Of a DNA stretch of 12,752 nt, positions 1-7,276 are shown in pieces. The notes under the pieces were generated by a model, which was not told the DNA's origin, searched no databases, and worked only from the letters and a program-made list of their open reading frames with translations. A program made the translations under genes and the position numbers. Where the stretch lies: positions 1 through 12,752 of the forward strand of contig JAUWJJ010000005.1 in the NCBI GenBank assembly GCA_030607765.1, read 5' to 3'. Origin of the DNA: Candidatus Aerophobota bacterium. Lineage in GTDB: Bacteria; Aerophobota; Aerophobia; Aerophobales; B3-G15. Within the stretch, counting starts at the first letter, position 1. Each line of letters opens with the position of its first letter.

Positions 1-79
1 CGTAGCGGAAAAAGCGGAGCCACAGATGACTAAGTTAGTGAAAAGGGTGATAGCTGAGATTAAAGCTGAACTTATTTAG
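1..79 (+). CDS. C-terminal end of an unidentified protein (5' truncated)
   Basis: The frame that starts at base 2 is open from the window edge to a TAG at 77-79 and gives 25 residues ending in EIKAELI. The tail is charged and probably helical (many Lys and Glu). The stop directly abuts the ATG at 80, so this gene and ileS are probably co-transcribed and perhaps translationally coupled. In many Gram-positive genomes the gene before ileS is divIVA, and a charged helical tail would be compatible with that, but 25 residues are not enough to identify it and I do not assign a function. Confidence 0.5.
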   Translation, partial: VAEKAEPQMTKLVKRVIAEIKAELI

Positions 80-2881
80 ATGAAAGAAAAGATGAATTAT
101 AGTAAAACTCTCAACCTTCCTCGGACAAAATTTCCTATGCGAGCGAGACTCTCTGAAAGGGAGCCTCATATCTTAAACTTCTGGGAAAATAAACAGATAT
201 ATCAGAAAATTAGAGAAAAAAGAAATAAACACCCTAAGTATATTCTTCACGATGGTCCTCCTTACGCTAATGGAGATATTCATCTGGGACAGGTTTTCAA
301 CAAGATTCTCAAGGACGTAATAATTAAATATAAAACTATGCAAGGCTACGATTCACCCTTTATTCCAGGATGGGATTGCCATGGTTTGCCTGTTGAGCAT
401 CAGTTATTTAAAAAATTGGGTATTACTAAAAAGGAGATCTCCAGGGTAGAATTTAGAAAAAAAGCAAGGAAGTACGCCTTCCACTTTGTAGAAAAACAAA
501 GAGAGGAATTTAAAAGACTGGGAGTTTTTGGCAGGTGGGATAAACCCTATCTTACTATGAATTCTGACTATGAGGGAGAAATTGTAGCCTCTTTTGGTAA
601 ACTTGCTAAAAAAGGCTATATTTACAGGGGTTTAAAACCGATTCGCTGGTGTTTTAACTGCCAAACAGCTTTAGCTGAAGCAGAGATAAAATACCAAGAA
701 AAAGAATCTCCTTCTATTTATGTTAAATTCCCTCTCAAGAAAGATCATATTCCTTTCTTCACCTCGTTAGATAGCAAACATCTAACGAGGTTTATTAACC
801 TGCCAGTTTATATTTTAATCTGGACAACTACCCCCTGGACGCTTCCGGCTAATCTTGCCATTGGGATTAATCCAAATCTGGATTATGTATTTGTAGAAAT
901 AAAAGAGGGATTTGTTTTAATAGCTAAAGACTGCCTTGAGAGACTGAAGGAGAAACTTAACTACAAAACTAAAAAAATCCTATTTCATTGTAAAGGAAAA
1001 GAACTGGAGGGATTAATTTATGTCCATCCTCTTAATTTAAGAGAGGGCCGAGTATTGCTGGCAGATTTTGTTAGTGTAAAGGAGGGAACAGGATGCGTCC
1101 ATATAGCGCCAGGTCATGGAGAAGAGGATTATTTCTTAGGTTTAAAATATGGACTTTCTGTTTTTTCTCCTGTGGATGACGAGGGAAAATTTACCTCAGA
1201 GGTTAAAGAATTTCAAGGTGTGCCTGTTTTTGAAGCCAATAAGCTGATTCAGAGAAAATTGGAGGAAAAAAAGCTTTTATTAGCCCAGGAAGAGATTCGG
1301 CATTCCTATCCTCATTGCTGGAGGTGTGATTCTCCTCTTATTTTCAGAGCCATTCCTCAGTGGTTTCTCAGTGTAGACAAGCATCAATTGAGGGAAAAAG
1401 CAATAAATTCTGTCAGTTCCAAGGTAAAATGGATTCCCTCTCGAAGTCAAGCTCGAATGATAAGCATGTTAAAGGAACGTCCCGACTGGTGCCTTTCTCG
1501 TCAAAGATACTGGGGAGTAGGTATTCCAGTAGTTTACTGCCAGAGTTGCAAAAAGGCTATCATTGATGAACGTATTATTGAGAGGATAAGGAGCCTGGTC
1601 GTTAGGGAAGGATCTGATGTCTGGTTTAACACAGAGGTAGAATCATTTCTTCCTGAGGGATTTTGCTGTCCTGAGTGTGGAGGGAAAGATTTTAAAAAAG
1701 AAGAAGATATAATTGATGTGTGGTTTGAATCAGGAGTTTCTCATCAGGCAGTCGTTGCTCAAGAAAAGTCTTTAAAGGACCCTGCCGATCTTTATTTGGA
1801 AGGTTCTGATCAACATAGAGGATGGTTCCAAACTTCTCTTCTTACCTCTTTATCTTTAAAAGGAAGACTCCCTTTTAAGTGTGTTCTTACCCATGGCTTT
1901 GTTGTAGATTCTCAGGGGAAAAAAATGTCAAAATCTTTAGGTAACGTAATTGATCCCCAGAAAATTGTAAACTCTCTGGGAGCAGATACATTGAGACTGT
2001 GGGTTTCCTTAGAGGATTACACTGAAGATATTAGAATCTCTCAGGAAACTCTTAACTATACAGTGGAAGTTTATCGTAGAATAAGAAATACCTTTAGATT
2101 TCTCCTGGGAAACCTCTATGATTTTTCTTTAGAAAAAGATACATTAGAACCTCATCAACTTCGAGAAATAGATCGGTACATAATATCCAAACTTCAGGGT
2201 CTGGTAAAAAAGGTAACCCAAAAATATGAAAATTTTAAGTTTTACGAAGCTGTACATATTCTCCACAATTTTGCTAATGGAGATTTAAGTGCCTTTTACT
2301 TTGACATCTTGAAGGATAGATTATACACTTTTTTAGCTGATTCTCGGGGAAGAAAATCTACTCAAACTGTTTTATTTGAACTCCTTCTCACTTTAACTAA
2401 ATTAGTTGCCCCTGTTCTTTCCTTTACTGCTGAGGAAGTCTGGGAATACTTAAAAGAAATTGAAAAAAAAATGGAAGGAAGTGTCTTCTTAAGTAAGTGG
2501 CCAAGGGTAAGAGAGGAATTTTTAGATTTAAATCTGGAAAAAAAGTGGGATAGAGTCTTAGCTGTTAGACAGTTATCTTTAAAAAAATTAGAAGAAGTCA
2601 GAAGCTCGGGAGAAATTACCTCTTCCCTGGAGTCTAAACTAATAATAGAGGCTCCTTTTTCTTTAATCTCTCTTTTAAAAAGTCTGGGCAATGAGCTAAA
2701 AGAAGTTTTTATCGTATCCCAGATTAAGTTAAGGGAAGCTAAAAAATTAGAGATTTATGTAGAAAAGGCCGAGGGCAAAAAATGCCAGCGATGCTGGAAC
2801 TACAGTGTGTATGTAGGACAAAATAAAAACTATCCTTACCTATGTGAGAGATGCTCAGAAGTGTTAAGTCATTTATCATAG
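80..2881 (+). CDS. ileS: Isoleucyl-tRNA synthetase (class I)
   Basis: Cytoplasmic enzyme that attaches isoleucine to tRNA-Ile using ATP and hydrolyses mischarged Val-tRNA. The 933 residues match the usual bacterial length. In order: the class I signature region at 59-71 (GPPYANGDIHLGQ), the CP1 editing domain with its Thr-rich motif WTTTPWTLPAN at 248-258, the WCLSRQRYWG block from 470, KMSKS at 615-619, the anticodon-binding helical region, and a C-terminal zinc finger (C902, C905, C922, C925) typical of bacterial IleRS. Two points are odd: the last His of the HIGH signature is Gln (HLGQ), and residues 228-237 are encoded by a 12-bp-arm palindrome. ATG 80 directly follows the upstream stop and has no clear Shine-Dalgarno. 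ATG 92 (MNYSKTLNLP) is an alternative with a purine-rich GAAAG just before it and agrees about equally well with homologue N-termini. Confidence 0.97.
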   Translation: MKEKMNYSKTLNLPRTKFPMRARLSEREPHILNFWENKQIYQKIREKRNKHPKYILHDGPPYANGDIHLGQVFNKILKDVIIKYKTMQGYDSPFIPGWDCHGLPVEHQLFKKLGITKKEISRVEFRKKARKYAFHFVEKQREEFKRLGVFGRWDKPYLTMNSDYEGEIVASFGKLAKKGYIYRGLKPIRWCFNCQTALAEAEIKYQEKESPSIYVKFPLKKDHIPFFTSLDSKHLTRFINLPVYILIWTTTPWTLPANLAIGINPNLDYVFVEIKEGFVLIAKDCLERLKEKLNYKTKKILFHCKGKELEGLIYVHPLNLREGRVLLADFVSVKEGTGCVHIAPGHGEEDYFLGLKYGLSVFSPVDDEGKFTSEVKEFQGVPVFEANKLIQRKLEEKKLLLAQEEIRHSYPHCWRCDSPLIFRAIPQWFLSVDKHQLREKAINSVSSKVKWIPSRSQARMISMLKERPDWCLSRQRYWGVGIPVVYCQSCKKAIIDERIIERIRSLVVREGSDVWFNTEVESFLPEGFCCPECGGKDFKKEEDIIDVWFESGVSHQAVVAQEKSLKDPADLYLEGSDQHRGWFQTSLLTSLSLKGRLPFKCVLTHGFVVDSQGKKMSKSLGNVIDPQKIVNSLGADTLRLWVSLEDYTEDIRISQETLNYTVEVYRRIRNTFRFLLGNLYDFSLEKDTLEPHQLREIDRYIISKLQGLVKKVTQKYENFKFYEAVHILHNFANGDLSAFYFDILKDRLYTFLADSRGRKSTQTVLFELLLTLTKLVAPVLSFTAEEVWEYLKEIEKKMEGSVFLSKWPRVREEFLDLNLEKKWDRVLAVRQLSLKKLEEVRSSGEITSSLESKLIIEAPFSLISLLKSLGNELKEVFIVSQIKLREAKKLEIYVEKAEGKKCQRCWNYSVYVGQNKNYPYLCERCSEVLSHLS
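761..791. repeat. Palindromic element inside ileS (copy 1)
   Basis: Perfect 12-bp inverted repeat: arm 761-772 (ACCTCGTTAGAT), 7-nt loop 773-779, arm 780-791. It begins on a codon boundary and encodes residues 228-237 (TSLDSKHLTR) in the CP1 editing domain, between the VKFPL and IWTTTPW motifs. That stretch varies in length among homologues and is longer here than I recall for the Thermus enzyme. The reverse complement of its 21-nt core (7-bp arms plus loop) differs at one position from 5246-5266 between acpP and fabF. Confidence 0.7.
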
Positions 2882-2896
2882 GAATTTACCCACCAA

Positions 2897-2966
2897 ATGT
2901 AGTTCAGGTTTTTAGGCCTGACAAAATACTTATCATGACAGGCGGACTTAAAGGTCTACACTACAT
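2897..2966. repeat. Palindromic intergenic element with terminal inverted repeats
   Basis: The ends ATGTAGT (2897-2903) and ACTACAT (2960-2966) are perfect 7-bp inverted repeats. Just inside the left end is a hairpin TCAGG/CCTGA (2904-2908 and 2917-2921). The right half contains GACAGGCGGAC and a weaker GAC/GTC pairing. Outer arms enclosing two internal hairpins is the same layout as the element at 10988-11043, though the sequences differ. It resembles REP/BIME-type or small non-autonomous elements. It has no T-run, so it is not an obvious terminator for ileS. Confidence 0.5.
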
Positions 2967-3029
2967 CTTTTATTGAGTGGTCTTGCCATTATGAGATACC
3001 CCTCATTTCGTTTAAATGAATTCAAAAGA

Positions 3030-3107
3030 AAATCGCAAAATGTAAAGTCATTTCTTCTCCCTCTTAGCAGTTGATGAGTCTTTTTTTCACTTTACATTTT
3101 GCGATTT
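3030..3107. repeat. Perfect 19-bp inverted repeat with 40-nt loop
   Basis: The left arm AAATCGCAAAATGTAAAGT (3030-3048) is exactly the reverse complement of 3089-3107. The loop (3049-3088) is pyrimidine-rich. Similarity continues outwards imperfectly: TTCAAAA at 3021-3027 has a counterpart near 3117-3123 on the other strand, with about 9 nt of insertion between. In the right arm, read on the minus strand, CAAAATG occurs twice. The structure could be a MITE-like element, or a long RNA hairpin in the ileS 3' region. It lies upstream of the rluD promoter, so it is not in the rluD leader. Confidence 0.75.
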
Positions 3108-3175
3108 AAATTCTGCATTTTGAAATTTCTGAGTTTATATATATTGTACTAAATAAATGTTACCTTGCAAGACCT

Positions 3176-3197
3176 GATCCCTTATAGACCCCTTATA
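3176..3197. repeat. 11-bp tandem duplication upstream of the rluD promoter
   Basis: GATCCCTTATA (3176-3186) is directly followed by GACCCCTTATA (3187-3197), with one difference. It ends 17 bp before the -35 box at 3215. The position would suit a regulator site or a simple slippage duplication; the sequence alone does not decide. Confidence 0.45.
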
Positions 3198-3214
3198 TTA
3201 TACTTATTATATAT

Positions 3215-3243
3215 TTGACACCTCATTAGTTTATAAGTATAAT
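3215..3243 (+). promoter_or_regulatory. Consensus sigma-70 promoter for the rluD-fabG-acpP operon
   Basis: A perfect -35 TTGACA (3215-3220), a spacer of exactly 17 bp, and a perfect -10 TATAAT (3238-3243). Initiation about 7 bp downstream would fall near 3250, only about 10 nt before the GTG start of rluD at 3260. The transcript would be leaderless or nearly so, with no room for a Shine-Dalgarno. The match to consensus makes this the strongest promoter call in the window. Confidence 0.85.
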
Positions 3244-3259
3244 TTTTGGGTAAAACAAA

Positions 3260-4198
3260 GTGAATAAAGATTATTACTTTAAAGTAAAGAAAGATAAAAA
3301 AGAAAGAGTGGATAGTTTTCTTAAACACTCTCTTCCTTCTTTTTCCCGGGGTTTTATTCAACAGCTCATTAAAAAGGGAGAGGTTACAGTAAACGCAAGA
3401 GCAGTTAAAAACTCTTATTCTCTTAAAGAGGAAGATGAGGTACAAGTTAGCATTCCTCCCCCTCCATTTTTAACTGTGCCTGCCCAGCCTATCCCTTTAG
3501 ATATTCTCTGGGAAGATGATAGTCTTTTAGTAGTTAATAAATCAGCTGGAATGGTGGTTCATCCCACTTCCTATAAACAAAAAGGGACTTTAGTTAATGC
3601 TTTGCTTTACCATACTCATTCTTTGTCTAAGTTGGGTGGCCCCTTAAGATGGGGATTTGTTCATAGATTAGATAAAGGTACTTCGGGGGCACTGGTAGTA
3701 GCCAAGGATGATATTACTCATATGGCCCTAACTGTTCAATTTAAGAAGAGAGAGGTAAAAAAGATATATTTAGCTTTGGTAAGAGGAAAACCTTCCCGGA
3801 AAGAGGGATTAATAGATTTAAGGATAGGGAGAAGTCCTAAGTCTGGAATAAAAATGGTAAGAGAAGGAAAGCTGGCTCGGGAAGCTCTTACCTGCTACCA
3901 AATGATTCAGAAATGGGGAGAATGGAGTTTAATTCAACTTCATCCCTTAACGGGAAGAACTCATCAGATCAGGGTACATCTTCAATCGATTAACTGTTTT
4001 TTGTTGGGGGATCGTCTTTATGGAGGAAAAATGGGGAGAGAGTTTCCTATCCCTGTGCAGCGAGCCATGCTGCATTCAAAACTGTTGGGCTTTTTTCACC
4101 CTAACACAGGTGAATGGATGGAGTTCAAAGCTCCTCTTCCTTCCGATATGGAAGCCGTAATTAAATTTTTGGAGAAAACTTATGAAACTAAAAAATAA
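3260..4198 (+). CDS. rluD: RluD-family 23S rRNA pseudouridine synthase
   Basis: Isomerises specific uridines in large-subunit rRNA to pseudouridine. The 312 residues match the RluA/RluD family. An S4-like RNA-binding domain (about residues 13-62) precedes the catalytic domain. The catalytic motif HRLDKGTSG places the nucleophilic Asp at 138, and GRTHQIRVHL is at 232-241. The S4 domain plus overall length favour RluD over RluA or RluC, but the exact target site cannot be read from sequence. The start is GTG 3260: the next in-frame GTG (3309) would cut into the S4 domain. There is no Shine-Dalgarno, which agrees with the promoter lying about 17 nt upstream. The 3' end overlaps fabG by 17 nt. 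Confidence 0.93.
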   Translation: MNKDYYFKVKKDKKERVDSFLKHSLPSFSRGFIQQLIKKGEVTVNARAVKNSYSLKEEDEVQVSIPPPPFLTVPAQPIPLDILWEDDSLLVVNKSAGMVVHPTSYKQKGTLVNALLYHTHSLSKLGGPLRWGFVHRLDKGTSGALVVAKDDITHMALTVQFKKREVKKIYLALVRGKPSRKEGLIDLRIGRSPKSGIKMVREGKLAREALTCYQMIQKWGEWSLIQLHPLTGRTHQIRVHLQSINCFLLGDRLYGGKMGREFPIPVQRAMLHSKLLGFFHPNTGEWMEFKAPLPSDMEAVIKFLEKTYETKK

Positions 4199-4919
4199 GG
4201 TAGCTATAGTAACTGGAGGAGCTCGAGGTATAGGTAAAGCCATTTGTCTGCAATTAGCTAAGGAAGGAGCTAAGATAGTAATATTTGATTTAATGGATGA
4301 GTTAGCCTTAAAAGTAGCCGAAGAAATCAGAAAAAAAGGGGGAGAATGTTTAGCTATTCCTATGGATGTAACTTCTATTTGTAGTGTGGAACAAGCAGTA
4401 GAAAAAGTAATTGACAAATTTAAAAGGGTTGATATATTGGTCAATAATGCTGGTATTACAAAAGATAAGCTAATTTTAAGAATGAAGGAAGAGGACTGGG
4501 ATAAAGTTATTCAAGTTAACTTAAAAGGTGCTTTTAACTGTTTAAAAGTAGTATTAAAGTTTATGTCCCGACAAAGATATGGAAGAATAGTTAATATCTC
4601 CTCAGTGATTGGTTTAAGGGGCAATGTAGGACAGGCAAACTATGCTGCCTCAAAAGCAGGTCTTATCGCCCTTACTAAATCAGCAGCGAAAGAGTTTGCC
4701 AGGCGGGGTATAACAGTTAATGCTATAGCTCCCGGATTTATACAGACTTCTATGACTCAAAAATTACTCAGTATAAGGAAAGATCTACTAAATCAAATCC
4801 CTCTGGGAAGAGTAGGAAAGCCGGAGGAAGTAGCAGGATTAGTTTCTTATCTGGTTTCTGAAGATGTAGCTTATATTACCGGGGAAACTGTCAGGATAGA
4901 TGGAGGAATGAGTATGTAA
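4182..4919 (+). CDS. fabG: 3-oxoacyl-[ACP] reductase
   Basis: NADPH-dependent reduction of 3-oxoacyl-ACP to 3-hydroxyacyl-ACP in the type II fatty-acid elongation cycle, in the cytoplasm. The 245 residues are typical. It is a classical short-chain dehydrogenase: cofactor glycine motif TGGARGIG at 11-18, NNAG at 88-91, and catalytic residues Asn113, Ser141, Tyr154 and Lys158 in the YAASK motif. Start ATG 4182 lies inside the end of rluD, with GGAG at 4171-4174 seven bases upstream, so the two genes are coupled. SDR proteins are diverse, but the direct neighbours acpP and fabF make the FabG assignment firm. Confidence 0.95.
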   Translation: MKLKNKVAIVTGGARGIGKAICLQLAKEGAKIVIFDLMDELALKVAEEIRKKGGECLAIPMDVTSICSVEQAVEKVIDKFKRVDILVNNAGITKDKLILRMKEEDWDKVIQVNLKGAFNCLKVVLKFMSRQRYGRIVNISSVIGLRGNVGQANYAASKAGLIALTKSAAKEFARRGITVNAIAPGFIQTSMTQKLLSIRKDLLNQIPLGRVGKPEEVAGLVSYLVSEDVAYITGETVRIDGGMSM

Positions 4920-4977
4920 AATTGTTTGTTAATTTGATGAAACCAATAGACCAATTTATTTTACTTGTTGACTACAG

Positions 4978-4985
4978 AAAGGAGG
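4978..4985 (+). promoter_or_regulatory. Strong ribosome binding site that fixes the acpP start
   Basis: AAAGGAGG is the best Shine-Dalgarno in the window and lies 9 nt before ATG 4995. It excludes the longer reading from TTG 4965, whose extra ten residues do not look like an acyl carrier protein N-terminus. A strong site fits the high ACP output that cells need. Confidence 0.85.
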
Positions 4986-4994
4986 TTATACGGA

Positions 4995-5240
4995 ATGACC
5001 AAAGATGAGATTATTAAAAAAGTTAAAGAGATTACCAGTGAACAATTAGGAGTAGATGAGTCTCAGATTACACCTGAGGCTAAGTTTATAGATGATTTAG
5101 GAGCTGATTCTCTGGATATAGTAGAGTTAGTAATGGCCTTAGAGGAGGAGTTTAACTTAGAAATATCTGATGAGGAAGCTGAAAAACTTATCGCTGTTCA
5201 AAAAGTGGTAGATTATCTGGAGGATCGCATAGAGGAATAA
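4995..5240 (+). CDS. acpP: Acyl carrier protein
   Basis: Small acidic cytoplasmic protein that carries growing acyl chains on a 4'-phosphopantetheine arm. It has 81 residues from [10 protein letters not shown], close to the usual 77-80. The attachment site is Ser39 in the motif [15 protein letters not shown], followed by the acidic recognition helix (EEEF, DEEAEKL). It lies 75 nt after fabG and 66 nt before the preferred fabF start, the usual fabG-acpP-fabF order. A small palindrome directly after the stop (5246-5266) is also found inside ileS. Confidence 0.97.
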   Translation: MTKDEIIKKVKEITSEQLGVDESQITPEAKFIDDLGADSLDIVELVMALEEEFNLEISDEEAEKLIAVQKVVDYLEDRIEE

Positions 5241-5245
5241 GTTCC

Positions 5246-5266
5246 GTTAGATGCTTGCTATCTAAC
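5246..5266. repeat. Palindromic element between acpP and fabF (copy 2)
   Basis: GTTAGAT (5246-5252) and ATCTAAC (5260-5266) form a perfect 7-bp inverted repeat around a 7-nt loop (GCTTGCT), starting 5 nt after the acpP stop. The 21-nt unit equals the reverse complement of the core at 766-786 in ileS except for one loop base, and the C before the left arm is also shared. No T-run follows, so it is not an obvious terminator. It could act as an RNA hairpin that tunes acpP against fabF levels. Confidence 0.7.
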
Positions 5267-5306
5267 AAAATAAACCTCAATTTTCCAAATGTTAAAAGAT
5301 AGAGAA

Positions 5307-6539
5307 ATGAAACGGCAGGTAGTAGTTACTGGAATGGGAGTAGTTTCTCCCATTGGTGTAGGATTAAAAGAGTTTGAAAAAAATTTATTTGCCGGGAAAA
5401 ATGGAGTAGGAAGAATAACTCATTTTGATCCCTCCCTCTATCGGTCTCAAATGGGAGGTGAAGTTAACAATTTAGATTTTGAAAGTTACTTCTCCACCAA
5501 AGAAATGAAACGAATGGATAGATTTACTCAGTTGGGAATGATAGCTGTAAAGGAAGCAATAAAAGAGGCTAGCCTGGATGTTGAGAAAAAGCGAGAAAGG
5601 GTGGGAGGTCTGATAGGCTCAGGAGTGGGGGGATTATCTACCATTGAAAGAGAACAAACTATTTTATTAGAAAAAGGACCCCAGCGAGTAAGTCCCTTTT
5701 TAGTACCTATGCTAATTACCAATATTCTCTCGGCACAGGTTGCCATTAAGTACAATTTTTCAGGACCAAATTTTTCTATTTCTACGGCTTGTGCCACAGG
5801 AAACCACTCTATTGGAGAAGCCTCTAAGATTATCCAGCGAGGAGAAGCTGATGTTATGATAGCTGGAGGGGCGGAGGGAGCCATTACTCCTTTAGGCTTA
5901 GCTGGATTTTGCTCTATGAGAGTACTTTCTACCCGAAATGATGAACCAAAAAGAGCTTCTCGCCCTTTTGATAAGGAAAGAGATGGTTTTGTTATAGGTG
6001 AAGGAGCAGGAATTGTAGTTTTAGAGGAGTTAGAACGAGCTAAAAAAAGGGGAGCTTTTATTTGGGCAAAGATAGACGGTTTTGGTATGAATGAAGATGC
6101 CTATCACATTACCCAACCAGTTCCAGATGGAAAAGGAGTTAAATTAGCTATAAGAAAGGCTTTAAGGGATGCTAAGGTTAACTGCGATCAGCTGAATTAC
6201 ATAAATGCTCACGGAACCTCCACTCTCTTAAATGACAAAGTGGAAACTAAAGCTATTAAAGATGTCTTTGGTAGCTATGCTTACAAAGTACCGGTTAGCT
6301 CTACCAAATCTATGACTGGTCATTTGCTGGGAGCTGCGGGAGGAGTAGAAATGATTGCCTGTGTTTTGTCTATTCAGCGAGGGATTATACCTCCCACTAT
6401 AAATTATGAAGTTCCTGATCCGGAATGTGACTTAGATTATGTGCCTAACTGTGCACGTGAGGTAAATGTAAAAGTGGCTTTATCTATTTCTATGGGTTTT
6501 GGGGGCCACAACGCTATTTTAGTAGTGAAAAAAATTTAA
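5307..6539 (+). CDS. fabF: 3-oxoacyl-[ACP] synthase II
   Basis: Condenses malonyl-ACP with acyl-ACP to extend fatty acids by two carbons. From ATG 5307 ([11 protein letters not shown]) the protein has 410 residues, close to E. coli FabF. The Cys-His-His triad is intact: Cys162 in STACATG, His302 in NAHGTST and His339 in KSMTGHLLG, each one lower than the E. coli numbering, which supports this start. An in-frame ATG at 5289 would add six residues (MLKDRE) that are not typical of the family. Neither start has a good Shine-Dalgarno; a weak purine tract (AGAGAA) precedes 5307. rnc follows after 17 nt. Confidence 0.95.
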   Translation: MKRQVVVTGMGVVSPIGVGLKEFEKNLFAGKNGVGRITHFDPSLYRSQMGGEVNNLDFESYFSTKEMKRMDRFTQLGMIAVKEAIKEASLDVEKKRERVGGLIGSGVGGLSTIEREQTILLEKGPQRVSPFLVPMLITNILSAQVAIKYNFSGPNFSISTACATGNHSIGEASKIIQRGEADVMIAGGAEGAITPLGLAGFCSMRVLSTRNDEPKRASRPFDKERDGFVIGEGAGIVVLEELERAKKRGAFIWAKIDGFGMNEDAYHITQPVPDGKGVKLAIRKALRDAKVNCDQLNYINAHGTSTLLNDKVETKAIKDVFGSYAYKVPVSSTKSMTGHLLGAAGGVEMIACVLSIQRGIIPPTINYEVPDPECDLDYVPNCAREVNVKVALSISMGFGGHNAILVVKKI

Positions 6540-6556
6540 AACTATTTCTAATTAAA

Positions 6557-7276
6557 ATGAATACTTCTTTACAGTTGAAAAATTCAAAAGACTTACAAAA
6601 AAAATTGGGCATTCAACTAAAAAACACTGATTTTTTAAATCAAGCTTTGACTCATTCTTCTTATGCTAAATCATTGGGTAAGGAAAATATTCCGGATAAT
6701 GAAAGACTGGAGTTCTTGGGAGATGCTGTTTTAGAGCTGATAATAACTGAATACCTTTTTCGAAAACATCCCCATCTTAATGAAGGAGAATTATCCAAAC
6801 TTCGAAGTAAGATTGTTTCTGAAGAGAATCTTTCCCATCAAGCCCGCCGGATGGGAATAGGAAAATATCTTCTGGTTAGTAAAGATCAAGAAGGAATTAG
6901 ATCCCAAGATGCTCTCTTAGCCGATGTCTATGAAGCTATTATTGGGGCTATTTATTTAGATGGAGGATTAGAGGCTACTGGTAAGCTTATCTTTAATTTG
7001 CTCGCGGAGGAGAAAGGCAAACTTAAAAAAATACAGGACTTTAAATCTCTTCTTCAGGAATATAGCCAGTCAGTGCATAAAGTTATTCCTGAGTACAGGG
7101 TAGTTCAGGAAGTAGGTCCTGATCATAAGAAAAAATTCAAGGTGAAAGTAAAAATAGGAGAAGTAATTTTGGGTAAGGGATGGGGTATCAGTAAAAAGAA
7201 AGCAGAAAAAATGGCTGCTCAAGATGCCTGGAAGAAAATAAAATTAAAGAAAAAAAATGAAATCTCTAATTGTTAG
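6557..7276 (+). CDS. rnc: Ribonuclease III
   Basis: Double-strand-specific endoribonuclease that processes rRNA precursors and structured mRNAs. The 239 residues have the usual two domains. The nuclease domain carries the signature NERLEFLGDAV at 48-58, and the metal-binding residues Glu49, Glu52, Asp56, Asp123 and Glu126 are all present. A double-stranded-RNA-binding domain spans about 163-233, ending in the Lys-rich KKKAEKMAAQDAW. Location after acpP-fabF is a common bacterial arrangement. No clear Shine-Dalgarno precedes ATG 6557, which suggests coupling to fabF. The last 20 nt overlap glmM. Confidence 0.96.
   Translation: MNTSLQLKNSKDLQKKLGIQLKNTDFLNQALTHSSYAKSLGKENIPDNERLEFLGDAVLELIITEYLFRKHPHLNEGELSKLRSKIVSEENLSHQARRMGIGKYLLVSKDQEGIRSQDALLADVYEAIIGAIYLDGGLEATGKLIFNLLAEEKGKLKKIQDFKSLLQEYSQSVHKVIPEYRVVQEVGPDHKKKFKVKVKIGEVILGKGWGISKKKAEKMAAQDAWKKIKLKKKNEISNC

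Larger units (their letters stand above)
2882..3259. other. Intergenic region ileS-rluD (378 bp)
   Basis: No credible gene lies here. A reverse-strand open frame at 3182-3445 overlaps rluD and has no family features, so I treat it as a shadow. The region holds, in order, a palindromic element with short terminal inverted repeats (2897-2966), a long inverted repeat (3030-3107), an 11-bp tandem duplication (3176-3197) and the rluD promoter (3215-3243). I see no classical stem plus T-run terminator directly after ileS. lspA, a frequent neighbour of ileS elsewhere, is absent. Confidence 0.7.

Noticed and set aside
4076..4444. Reverse-strand open frames over rluD/fabG, fabF (5528-5884), ileS (2362-2691), glmM (8058-8243) and pilT (8445-8789)
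   Set aside because: They mirror strongly supported + strand genes and show no family motifs or ribosome binding sites.
4934..4962. Possible internal promoter before acpP (TTGATG, 17 bp, TATTTT)
   Set aside because: Both boxes are weak and such matches are expected in AT-rich DNA; the gene is adequately served by the upstream promoter.
4965..4994. N-terminal extension of acpP from TTG 4965
   Set aside because: The strong Shine-Dalgarno lies inside this stretch and the family N-terminus starts at ATG 4995.
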